From Legionella beliardensis (GTDB taxonomy: Bacteria; Pseudomonadota; Gammaproteobacteria; Legionellales; Legionellaceae): a DNA stretch of 64,000 nt. A program made the position numbers and the translations under genes. The notes under the pieces were generated by a model. It had not been told where the DNA came from. It searched no databases and saw only the letters and a list, made by a program, of their open reading frames with translations. The DNA is taken from contig NZ_UGNV01000001.1 of the NCBI RefSeq assembly GCF_900452395.1, positions 1,513,501-1,577,500 of the forward strand. The letters are read 5' to 3'. This document shows, piece by piece, positions 9,164 through 17,115 of this stretch (positions are counted from its first letter, which is position 1; each line of letters begins with the position of its first letter).

Positions 9164-9865
9164 ATGCAACAGCCTATAGAAAATGCTACTGCCTTGATAT
9201 CTGGATTTGCTATTTCATTTATATCAGGCAAACCAATTCCAGATGCCACCATTACTGTGATTGAAAATGAGCAATTAAAGTTTAAGACTGACGATGCAGG
9301 AAAATTTGGGCCCTTTGAGTGGCCAGTTGGACAACCCATCACGTTGGTTTTGGAAAAACCAGGATCGTTCTGGTCAGGCTTTAAAACCACACAAACTGCA
9401 ACCATGATAGTTCCACCTGAAGGAATAAATAATGATGATTTTTTGAAAAATATTTCCTTTCAAGTGCCATCAAACTTTATTTATAAGTTGTTTGCTCTTG
9501 CGATGGGGGAGAAAGAAGATCCAAACGCTTGCCAAGTGGCAGCAACGGTCACCCCGCCAAATATGACACTTGCTGATTTACCGCAAGGTATTGAAGGGGT
9601 CAAGGTTACTTTATCGCCTAATTTAAATAAAAAACCTTTCTATTTTGGTATTTTACCAATTACTAAAAAAACAAACCCGTTTAGTAGAAAACTAGCATCG
9701 ACCTCACTTGATGGTGGCATCGCCTTTGTTAATGTGCCACCTGGGGATTATACGCTAGAGGCGCAAAAAGACGGCATGGTATTTTCTAAAGTAAACATCA
9801 AAGCCCGCAGCGGCGTTCTCGTAAACGCGAGCCCACCCTATGGCCCTACGGTGTTAGCAGAATAG
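9164..9865 (+). CDS. Protein with transthyretin/carboxypeptidase-regulatory-like beta domains
   Basis: 233 residues. Residues 10-75 (ISGFAISFISGKPIPDATITVIENEQLKFKTDDAGKFGPFEWPVG) and about 130-230 (GVKVTLSPN...TSLDGGIAFVNVPPGDYTLEAQKDGMVFSKVNIKAR) both follow the pattern of beta-sandwich domains seen in carboxypeptidase regulatory and Cna-B-like modules: variable strand, DGxxxF turn, PPGDYTLEA, G-x-V. These are adhesion or scaffold domains. No signal peptide is visible, so its location is unclear. A ribosome binding site AAGGAATT precedes the ATG. A REP hairpin follows. Confidence 0.65.
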   Translation: MQQPIENATALISGFAISFISGKPIPDATITVIENEQLKFKTDDAGKFGPFEWPVGQPITLVLEKPGSFWSGFKTTQTATMIVPPEGINNDDFLKNISFQVPSNFIYKLFALAMGEKEDPNACQVAATVTPPNMTLADLPQGIEGVKVTLSPNLNKKPFYFGILPITKKTNPFSRKLASTSLDGGIAFVNVPPGDYTLEAQKDGMVFSKVNIKARSGVLVNASPPYGPTVLAE

Positions 9866-9869
9866 TCAG

Positions 9870-9894
9870 GTAGGTTGGGCTAAACCCAATCTAC
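9870..9894. repeat. REP-like palindrome, GTAGGTTGGG family
   Basis: GTAGGTTGGG pairs with CCCAATCTAC (one G-T wobble) around a 5-nt loop, between the convergent genes ending at 9865 and 9918. It may double as a bidirectional terminator. Confidence 0.7.
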
Positions 9895-9917
9895 CATCCA
9901 ACCGATATGTATTAAGC

Positions 9918-10751
9918 TCAAAATTTTGCTGTTGGCGATAGCGATAAGGCATGGTCAACAGTATCATGCAGATCTTCTGGGATTATTTGTTTATAGTCTC
10001 TTAGTTGAGGATGCTGTTTATTTTTGGCTACAAAAAACGATGCTATCCCAAGCAAAGAAGGGACTTCCTCTCTTACTTTTAGTGATTTAATTAAGCTCGT
10101 TTCTAAACAGGGGCTTACCTTCTGACCTTTATTGTCTACAATATAAACTTCCTTTACATTAGGAAAGACAGCGCCTAATGCTTCCCGTTGTTCCAGTGAC
10201 ATTCTTTTAATTTCATTGGAACTTAAGACAATAGTTTCTATATGTGGCAGCGTATTGCTCAGCGCATTTAATTTGTCTAAGGATAATAAATGCAGTCTAT
10301 TTTTACATAAATTAAGCGCACGCACACTTTGGGGTATAGCCCGAAAGGCAATATCTAAATTGCCATCTTTAATATCTTTTAACTGATTGTGGCTTAGATT
10401 TAATTTTGTTAAGTTAGGTGGAAAAGCAGCAAAAAAAGAAGCTAACTCGTTACCACGTTTATGAAAAAGTTTATTTTTTTCTAAATTAATTGAGCAAACT
10501 TCCCTGGGAATAAGATTAGCAAATTGCTGTAATTTGCCTGCCTCTATATTACCTAAATCATTGTCCACCAACGAAAATACAGAGACAGAAGGGGGAATAA
10601 GTTGAAAAGCTTGGACTAGATTGACAATTTTCTTGTGAGAAAGCCGGTTTTTATCAGCGTCAAGTATGGTTGTGTTAGCTGGGATGTTTGCAAAAGCCGC
10701 AATGAATTTAGCTCCAGAAACCTTTTCAAGACCTGTCAATCTATACTTCAT
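9918..10751 (-). CDS. Leucine-rich-repeat protein, candidate effector
   Basis: 277 residues with four to six leucine-rich repeats between about residues 30 and 215, of the form LxxLNLSHNQLKDI, VRALNLCKNRLHLL and IETIVLSSNEIKRM, spaced by roughly 25-30 residues. This is the animal-like LRR class found in several Legionella effectors (the Leg-L group), where it mediates binding to host proteins. No catalytic domain is visible before or after the repeats. No PmrA-type box was found. An AAGGATCTTAA ribosome binding site precedes the ATG. Function beyond protein binding is unknown. Confidence 0.7.
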   Translation of the reverse strand: MKYRLTGLEKVSGAKFIAAFANIPANTTILDADKNRLSHKKIVNLVQAFQLIPPSVSVFSLVDNDLGNIEAGKLQQFANLIPREVCSINLEKNKLFHKRGNELASFFAAFPPNLTKLNLSHNQLKDIKDGNLDIAFRAIPQSVRALNLCKNRLHLLSLDKLNALSNTLPHIETIVLSSNEIKRMSLEQREALGAVFPNVKEVYIVDNKGQKVSPCLETSLIKSLKVREEVPSLLGIASFFVAKNKQHPQLRDYKQIIPEDLHDTVDHALSLSPTAKF

Positions 10752-10980
10752 TTAAGATCCTTAATGTTGCTCTAACGCAGTAATGAATTTAAAAGTGAAA
10801 GCATATTATACAGTAAGCCCTTTATTTATCAAGTCTGCTTTAAAAGAGATAATAGCTGCCTCTCTTAAAGGCAAAGGGTTGCTATGAGGAGAAGCATACT
10901 GAAGAAAATAATGATTATTGATTAGCTATTCGCTACAATTTGCTTGGGTTAATTAGTTTCACTGTAGAAGGGAAAATGGA

Positions 10981-12162
10981 ATGCGTGAGATACAAAAAAA
11001 GGGCGAGCTAAAGAGCGGTAGCGAGGAGTTAGCTTTTGCAGATAATAGGTTGCTTAATGATAATCCGCTGCAACAGCAAGAGCAATTAACTCAAACTCTT
11101 GGGCGTAAAAGACAACTTGCGCAAATAAAAGAAAAGGTTATCCATTTAATTGACACACCACAAAATAACAGCCTCTTTGCTAAGGCATCTCACAGTTGGG
11201 GCAAGCTACCTGTTTGGCAAAAAATTTTTCTTGGTATCATCCTGACTGTTCCTTTATTTATTACAGCTATCGTTACACACCTTACCCTATTGCTAGCAAT
11301 TAGCTTATTTTGTCTTATTAATTATGTCGCTAGCAGTTTATTACTTGATAATCATCATCAACAAAATGAAAAAAATAATGAGTACTTAAAAAATGAAATT
11401 GTAAGTTTGCTGACGGTATTTGAGTTATTAATGGATTCATTAAACCAATTAAACGAACAGTTAGTCCTTGAGTTAAATAAATTTCAAAAAGAAAATAGTT
11501 ATTTAGCAGAATTGCTAGGCAAAATGGCGGGAGAAGTTAACTTCCTAACATCCGAGAATGAAAATTTAGCTGCAATTGAAGAAAAATTATACACAACGCA
11601 ACAGGCCCTTGAACAAATGACAGTCAATTTAAACGTGACTGAAAAAAAATATTCCGAATTATTACAAACCAGCCAAGATGAATTAAATAAAATTATACAA
11701 GCAGCTGAACAAAGAGAGTTTACATTTAAAGCAGAAATCATTGATTTAGAGCAATTAAACGCAACCCTCACAGGCGATCTTAGGCAAGCAAAATTAATCG
11801 CACTTGCTCTACAAAATACATTACACTTGCTGACTGATACCCTGGTTCAGGCCAAAGATAAGAAAGAGGCATTCCAGCAAGGTTTAGAGGATTTGTTAAC
11901 TAATCAAGAAAAATATCTCAGGCAATTTACCGCACGTCTTGGTGAAACGGGATCGCAATTGCAGGGGATTAGTGGGCAATTTAAAGACAACAATCAACGC
12001 TATGAAAAATTACTTGATAAAAATGAAGAGCAAGTTGAGCGATTAACTCGCCTAACGCAAAGCCAAGAGAGCGTAGGCGCGATACTTAATAAAGTAGGTT
12101 TTTATGCAGACACTTCTAAGGTTGATATTTTAGACAATCAATCTCATGCTCTGAGTATGTAA
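10981..12162 (+). CDS. SNARE-like coiled-coil membrane protein (LegC-type candidate effector)
   Basis: 393 residues: a charged N-terminus, a tight hydrophobic hairpin of two helices (about 81-98 IFLGIILTVPLFITAIVT and 101-121 LTLLLAISLFCLINYVASSLL), then about 240 residues of heptad-rich coiled coil ending near residue 370. This hairpin plus coiled-coil layout is the one described for LegC2/YlfB, LegC3 and LegC7/YlfA, which mimic Q-SNAREs and divert host vesicle traffic. Similarity is architectural; orthology is unproven. It is convergent with the next gene across a strong hairpin. Coding and intergenic DNA are as AT-rich as the neighbours, with no sign of recent transfer. Confidence 0.65.
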   Translation: MREIQKKGELKSGSEELAFADNRLLNDNPLQQQEQLTQTLGRKRQLAQIKEKVIHLIDTPQNNSLFAKASHSWGKLPVWQKIFLGIILTVPLFITAIVTHLTLLLAISLFCLINYVASSLLLDNHHQQNEKNNEYLKNEIVSLLTVFELLMDSLNQLNEQLVLELNKFQKENSYLAELLGKMAGEVNFLTSENENLAAIEEKLYTTQQALEQMTVNLNVTEKKYSELLQTSQDELNKIIQAAEQREFTFKAEIIDLEQLNATLTGDLRQAKLIALALQNTLHLLTDTLVQAKDKKEAFQQGLEDLLTNQEKYLRQFTARLGETGSQLQGISGQFKDNNQRYEKLLDKNEEQVERLTRLTQSQESVGAILNKVGFYADTSKVDILDNQSHALSM

Positions 12163-12171
12163 AGAGTGAAT

Positions 12172-12208
12172 GAAATGAATGATTAGTATTTATTTGATCA
12201 TTCATTTC
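12172..12208. terminator. Bidirectional hairpin between convergent genes
   Basis: GAAATGAATGAT pairs perfectly with ATCATTCATTTC (12 bp) around a 13-nt AT-rich loop, 10 nt after one stop codon and 17 nt before the other. Confidence 0.55.
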
Positions 12209-12224
12209 AACCTCCTTACATTAC

Positions 12225-13952
12225 TTAAGAGTAAGAAAACATACGCTCTTGACCTGTCGTGTGCTCTGCAAAGTAGTTATAGCGTGAATTAATTTTACTG
12301 GCAATTTCAGCCGATCTAGAGCCGGCGATATTTTTACTCACTAAATTATTTACGATAAATTTAATACTCTCATCTGTAATGTGATTGATTTTTTCCAAGT
12401 CTTGAAATTTAAAAGCTTCTATTTGCGTCATTAAGCTTTCTATCGCATCTATGAAAATAGTATTGATATTTGTTTGTGTTGAGTTAGAGCTGCTTCCATA
12501 GCGATTATTATCTCGGATGATTGGTTGTTTACCAAGCTCCCTTACTGCTGTATGTGCTACAACATGTTTAGGGTTTAACAGTAGAGCATTCTTGTAAAGT
12601 TCAAATGCTAATAACGAGGTATTCTTAAGGGGCAGCTTTGTATGACAGTAAAAATCTGCAATCAGAGAAAGAATATTAGCTAAAAAATTAGGATTAGACT
12701 CGTTGCCACCTAGTTCCTTAAGTGTTTTTACAAAAGCGATAGCATGAGAATCTTCTTTAAAGGTAACTTTTCTTGCAGCGGTATGCCTATTAGCAAAAAA
12801 GGTGGCTGTATTAGACATTTGAGACATACTCGGCAAATCTTTCGGGTATGACTGTTGTACCTCAGCAGTTGGAAGAGGCACTATACTTTCCGCCTCGGTA
12901 TCGATAGCACTGATTTCCACACTTTCTGTAGCATCATTATCATCTATACAAATGGCTCTAGATTTTTTGTAAGTTTTTTTACTAGTAGATCGTTTTAGTA
13001 CAAGACTCTCGTCTTCATCCTCATCTTCTGAAAAAACTTCTTTCTCTTCCTTTTCATTTAAAGGCTTATCAATTACTTTGAATTTGCGTTTCCTAAGAGG
13101 GGTAACTTCGTTATCGTCAGGTAACTGGGCAATTAAATTCTTTATATCTTCGATAAGAGGATGATCACTATCTATATCAGCAGAATTTGCTATTAATTCT
13201 CTAAATTCTGCTATATATTGATTGGCCGTATGCGCATCATCATTCGCAACAGCAACTAACAGTTGATAGCTTAGGATTTCAAGAGTTTGCATCGTTGTAA
13301 GGGGTAATTCGAGCAATTTATTGCTACTAATATGCTGACTTATTTTTACAAGATAACTTTTATCTAAACTACTTTTGTATCCTTTCTCTAATAAATTTAA
13401 GTATCCAAGGTGCAAGTCGAGATCTAGGGGTGAATTTCCTTGTTTAGCATAGTTTAATGCTTTAGTGATCCATTCTAAAGCAGGTGCAAGGTCGCTTTCA
13501 GGAGGTATTTCATTGAGATTATCAACTAATTCATCGCTAATTATTTCACACACATCAGCAAGTAATTGATAACCAAACACCATTTTTTCTTTGATAATCT
13601 CTTTCTTTTCGGATGAGCCCATCTCATCAAAAACAGTTTCTAATTCATTCACCAGCCCCGGGATGTCCTGCCATAATTTTTCAATAGGCGCACAATCAAA
13701 CGTTGTTTGCTCATTGGTTGATTGCTCATTTATTGTTGCATTAATAACCTCACAATTAGTTATGATTTCTTCACAAATAACAAAAGCAAGGGCATAAAGA
13801 AAATCACTTCTTCTCTTAAAGTGGCGTTCTGCTGCTTTTTGATTCAAGGTTTGGTGGGCGTTCTTATAGTAAGTTAGGGCTTTGGTAAAATCAGCTTGAT
13901 CATAAGCTTCATCACCATTGATTTGATCTGGCGTGTTAAAATAATAGCGCAT
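12225..13952 (-). CDS. Large TPR-like protein with a basic nuclear-signal-like patch, function unknown
   Basis: 575 residues, almost wholly helical. The start (GDEAYDQADFTKALTYYKNAHQTLNQKAAERH) fits one TPR helix pair, and LLAFELYKNALLLNPKHVVAHTAVRELG near residues 445-475 fits another. Between them lies a disordered charged stretch with the basic cluster LRKRKFK, an acidic block SEDEDEDES, and KKTYKKSR. This resembles a bipartite nuclear localisation signal and is unusual for a cytoplasmic bacterial protein. A host-nuclear effector is a possibility, not a demonstrated role. No clear ribosome binding site and no PmrA box precede the ATG. Confidence 0.6.
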   Translation of the reverse strand: MRYYFNTPDQINGDEAYDQADFTKALTYYKNAHQTLNQKAAERHFKRRSDFLYALAFVICEEIITNCEVINATINEQSTNEQTTFDCAPIEKLWQDIPGLVNELETVFDEMGSSEKKEIIKEKMVFGYQLLADVCEIISDELVDNLNEIPPESDLAPALEWITKALNYAKQGNSPLDLDLHLGYLNLLEKGYKSSLDKSYLVKISQHISSNKLLELPLTTMQTLEILSYQLLVAVANDDAHTANQYIAEFRELIANSADIDSDHPLIEDIKNLIAQLPDDNEVTPLRKRKFKVIDKPLNEKEEKEVFSEDEDEDESLVLKRSTSKKTYKKSRAICIDDNDATESVEISAIDTEAESIVPLPTAEVQQSYPKDLPSMSQMSNTATFFANRHTAARKVTFKEDSHAIAFVKTLKELGGNESNPNFLANILSLIADFYCHTKLPLKNTSLLAFELYKNALLLNPKHVVAHTAVRELGKQPIIRDNNRYGSSSNSTQTNINTIFIDAIESLMTQIEAFKFQDLEKINHITDESIKFIVNNLVSKNIAGSRSAEIASKINSRYNYFAEHTTGQERMFSYS

Positions 13953-14161
13953 TTTAATATTTAATTAAAAGGGAAAAATCGTATCATATGAGTAATATAT
14001 GAACAATACAATAGCTCTCGCAATAATTTAGAGACGGGCTTTACTCTATTGTGATTAAATTGTGCTTGTTGTGAACCGTATATACTACAACCACATCCTT
14101 ATCCACAAAATAGATAACAGATAGTGCTGTATTTTAGTTGTTGTTGTTTAGTTATTTACCC

Positions 14162-14851
14162 TTAATTTGGTATATCCGGATATTGGTAAGGAGCTGCCGG
14201 GGGAGCAATTTTATTCAATTCTCGTTCTATTTCCTTAATACAGCCATGAAAACTCGCGCGTTGAAAATGAGCTTTTAAATAAGCGGCTAAGTTAGGCCAG
14301 CGGCATGCATCAATAGGGAAACCTGAAAAATGCATATTCATAAACATGCTCACTATTGCAACATCAGCGATGGTGAATTGATCAGCTATAAAATAAAGAT
14401 TTCCTACTAATTGCGTTTCTAGGTATGTGGCAACAGCGGGCAGCCTTTGGGTAAGCGCTTGGTCAATCTGGGTAGTATCTGGCTCACGCCCATGATAAAG
14501 CGGGACTAACACAGTTTGATAATAACAAGGTGCAATGGCTTGAAATAAAACAGTATCGGCGTATTCCTCAAACCACAACGCCTTGGCATAGGCTTGGGGG
14601 TCTTGTGGATAAAAACTAGGGGTTGGGTATTTTTTATCTAGGTAAGCACATATGGCTGATGAATCAGCTAAGGTAAACGAATCATCTCTTAATACAGGAA
14701 TTTTAGTCAGGGGACTTGCTTGTTTAAACTCTTCATGAACATAACGATAGAGATTAATGGGGTCAACTATAAAAGGCACTTTTTTTTCATGCAATAAAAT
14801 ACGCGGTTTTCGTACAAATACTGAGCCAGGAGCGCCATATAAGGTAATCAT
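14162..14851 (-). CDS. Glutathione S-transferase family protein
   Basis: About 229 residues with an N-terminal thioredoxin-like half (MITLYGAPGSVFVRKPRILLHEKKVPF) containing SPLTKIPVLRDDSFTLADSSAICAYLDKKYP, where the cis-Pro (KIPVL) and the acidic-Ser pair (DSSAI) that bind the glutathione gamma-glutamyl group are visible, and an all-helical C-terminal half (FIADQFTIADVAIVSMFMNM, the usual N-capping motif). The substrate is unknown. The ATG at 14851 is preferred to the TTG one codon earlier. Confidence 0.88.
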   Translation of the reverse strand: MITLYGAPGSVFVRKPRILLHEKKVPFIVDPINLYRYVHEEFKQASPLTKIPVLRDDSFTLADSSAICAYLDKKYPTPSFYPQDPQAYAKALWFEEYADTVLFQAIAPCYYQTVLVPLYHGREPDTTQIDQALTQRLPAVATYLETQLVGNLYFIADQFTIADVAIVSMFMNMHFSGFPIDACRWPNLAAYLKAHFQRASFHGCIKEIERELNKIAPPAAPYQYPDIPN

Positions 14852-15005
14852 CAACTATCCTTGATTTTTATTAAAAGCCTAAAATTGTGCAGCACTAGTG
14901 TCTATTCGCTACATAATTTGACGTAAGTTTAATAATCCATGTCCCTAATAATCAAGTAAATTATTAATAGTCTATCATTTATTCATAGAAGCTAAGGGAC
15001 TAGGT

Positions 15006-15320
15006 ATGGCGCATAATAGCATTAAATGGATAAGCTTAGTTTTACTAGGGTTATTTACTCTAGCTGTTGTGGCTATTCTTTTTGTTTCAGGGGGTGGCTT
15101 AGGATTTGCACTAGCGCCTATGGTTTGTGATAACCCCGCTTCCTGCCAAGGCATGTTTAGTATTTTAGCCGTGTGGATGCTCGTGCTTTTTCCAGTGCAA
15201 TTAATACTTAGTTTACTTATTGGCTGGGTGTGCTTTTTTTTACAAAAATATAAACAAGCCATGTGGCTCACTTGGGGAGTTAGCATGTTATGGCTGGTAT
15301 TTATTTTTGTGAGTCTTTAA
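15006..15320 (+). CDS. Small membrane protein of unknown function
   Basis: 104 residues with three or four hydrophobic helices: IKWISLVLLGLFTLAVVAILFVSG, FSILAVWMLVLFPVQLILSLLIGWVCFF and AMWLTWGVSMLWLVFIFVSL. Two cysteines (MVCDNPASC) lie in the loop after the first helix and could form a disulfide on the periplasmic side. The family was not recognised. The serine-hydrolase-like gene follows on the same strand 82 nt downstream. Confidence 0.6.
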   Translation: MAHNSIKWISLVLLGLFTLAVVAILFVSGGGLGFALAPMVCDNPASCQGMFSILAVWMLVLFPVQLILSLLIGWVCFFLQKYKQAMWLTWGVSMLWLVFIFVSL

Positions 15321-15402
15321 TCTTATTATTCCTTGGACAAAAGAAAATTAGGATATCGACTACAATAAAAGGAAAGCGCTTATTGTATACGGAAATTGAA
15401 TC

Positions 15403-16950
15403 ATGACTAATACTTACAAGAGTTCAAGCCGCGGCGATTTTCATACGATTTACCAGGGTAAGACAGTTGATCAATTAATCATCGATTACATGGAACAAAA
15501 TAATATTCCTGGGATGTCACTGGCGATTGTGCAAGCGCCATACATTACCCGTGTCGTTGGTTATGGCTACGCTGATTTAGATAGTGGCCGCTTAGTAGCC
15601 ACAAACACCATGTTTAATATCGGCCAAATTACCCATGCTTTTACCGCTGTTGCAATTATGCAATTAAAAGAGCAAGGCCAGCTTAAACTAGACGATAAAG
15701 TTAATCAGCATCTAGCAAATATACCACCAAGCTGGCGCACTATTACCATTCGCCACCTATTAAATCATAGCTCTGGCTTACCCGATTACACAGAAGCTGA
15801 AGATTTTGATCCAGCGCGAGATTATCAACCGCAAGATATTATTAAGCTTATTAAAGGTAGCAAACTAGCGTTTAAAGCAGGCGCTCAAATGCGCCCCAGT
15901 GCCACTAATTTTTATTTATTGGGCTTAATCATTGAACAGGCAAGTGGCACCACCTTTGAGAATTTTGTGACTAAACATCAGATTGAACGCATGGGATTAC
16001 AGCATACCTATTTTCTTAGTAATTTAAACACCATTCAAAATGAAATAACCAATAAATCGACGCCGTTTAAACACAGCTTATTTTTGAAAAAAGCTGCTTT
16101 TATTAATCCTACCGAACCTGCAACAGGCTATAGTGAACAGGATAATACTTTAAATGCTGTCCTGCCTGCTTCCTGGGCTGCGGTCAAGGCAGATGCTGGC
16201 ATCTATGCCTCAGCAGAGGATATTAGTCTTTGGGACATTGGCCTTGCGGGGAATATTTTAGTTAGTGCGCCCGAAGACCGCGATTTTTTATATAAATCGG
16301 TGATTTTAGCAAAAAATTTATCTAGCCCATCCAATGCCAGCTGGCTGTTTCCGGGACATCAAGGTTTAATGGAAATTAAAGGCAATGTTCCAGGTTACTC
16401 GGCCTTTTTAAGTCGGTTTACGGCAGCTGATGAATTGGTCTGCGTAACCTTATTAGCGAATAAAGGTAATTTACCCGATCTTGATATTTTAGCACGTAAA
16501 ATTGCGGGTGCCTTTGATGCTAAACTTGCATCCCCCCAAGGTGCGCCTTGGTCTGAAGCCTTGCAAAGCCCATATAGCGTTAATGAAACTATAAAACGTA
16601 TAACTAAACTAATTAAAAAGCAAGGCGGTAAAGTTTTTGCTCATATTGATCATGCTTATGAAGCAAAGCAGGCCAAGCAAACCCTTCCTCCTACCGAAGT
16701 TTTATTGATTGGTAATCCTGCCAAGGGCACATCATTAATGCAGGAAAATCCGGCTTTAGCGCTAGATTTACCGCTGCGTATTATGGCAACTCAAGACGAC
16801 AATGGGCAAGTATGGCTTAGCTTTACAGAGCCCCTTAAGCTGGTTATGGCTTATGAGTTACCGAGTAAGCAGATGACTCTTTTACAACAAATGTCTCATA
16901 GCTTACGACAGACCTGCGAAAAAGCAGTTTCTTCGCAATCAGAATTTTAA
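15403..16950 (+). CDS. Class C beta-lactamase-fold serine hydrolase homologue lacking catalytic residues
   Basis: 515 residues. Residues 20-365 follow the beta-lactamase/D-alanyl-D-alanine carboxypeptidase (class C, LACTB-like) family closely: NNIPGMSLAIVQ, GYGYADLDSGRLVATNTMFNIG, FTAVAIMQLKEQGQLKLDDKV, TIRHLLNHSSGLPDY and LLGLIIEQASG. Yet every catalytic motif is changed. The S-x-x-K box reads Q-I-T-H (residues 75-78), the Y-x-N box aligns with P-S-A (165-167), and the final H-x-G aligns with I-K-G before NVPGYSAFLSRF. The reading frame is intact and the scaffold is conserved, so it looks like a maintained pseudoenzyme, perhaps a binding or filament-forming protein. The C-terminal 130 residues are not recognised. 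No signal peptide is visible. Confidence 0.8.
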   Translation: MTNTYKSSSRGDFHTIYQGKTVDQLIIDYMEQNNIPGMSLAIVQAPYITRVVGYGYADLDSGRLVATNTMFNIGQITHAFTAVAIMQLKEQGQLKLDDKVNQHLANIPPSWRTITIRHLLNHSSGLPDYTEAEDFDPARDYQPQDIIKLIKGSKLAFKAGAQMRPSATNFYLLGLIIEQASGTTFENFVTKHQIERMGLQHTYFLSNLNTIQNEITNKSTPFKHSLFLKKAAFINPTEPATGYSEQDNTLNAVLPASWAAVKADAGIYASAEDISLWDIGLAGNILVSAPEDRDFLYKSVILAKNLSSPSNASWLFPGHQGLMEIKGNVPGYSAFLSRFTAADELVCVTLLANKGNLPDLDILARKIAGAFDAKLASPQGAPWSEALQSPYSVNETIKRITKLIKKQGGKVFAHIDHAYEAKQAKQTLPPTEVLLIGNPAKGTSLMQENPALALDLPLRIMATQDDNGQVWLSFTEPLKLVMAYELPSKQMTLLQQMSHSLRQTCEKAVSSQSEF

Positions 16951-17115
16951 TTAATTGCCTATTCAATGTCATAAAAATGACAAAAAAATACACTTGTTAC
17001 GGCAGGTAAAAAGCTTAAATATAAATTAAATCCTTATTAATTAATGACTTACGGGACGCACTGGGTTTTTTGTTATAGAATGGCTGCCACAAAAAAATTA
17101 TGGAGATAGCTATCT

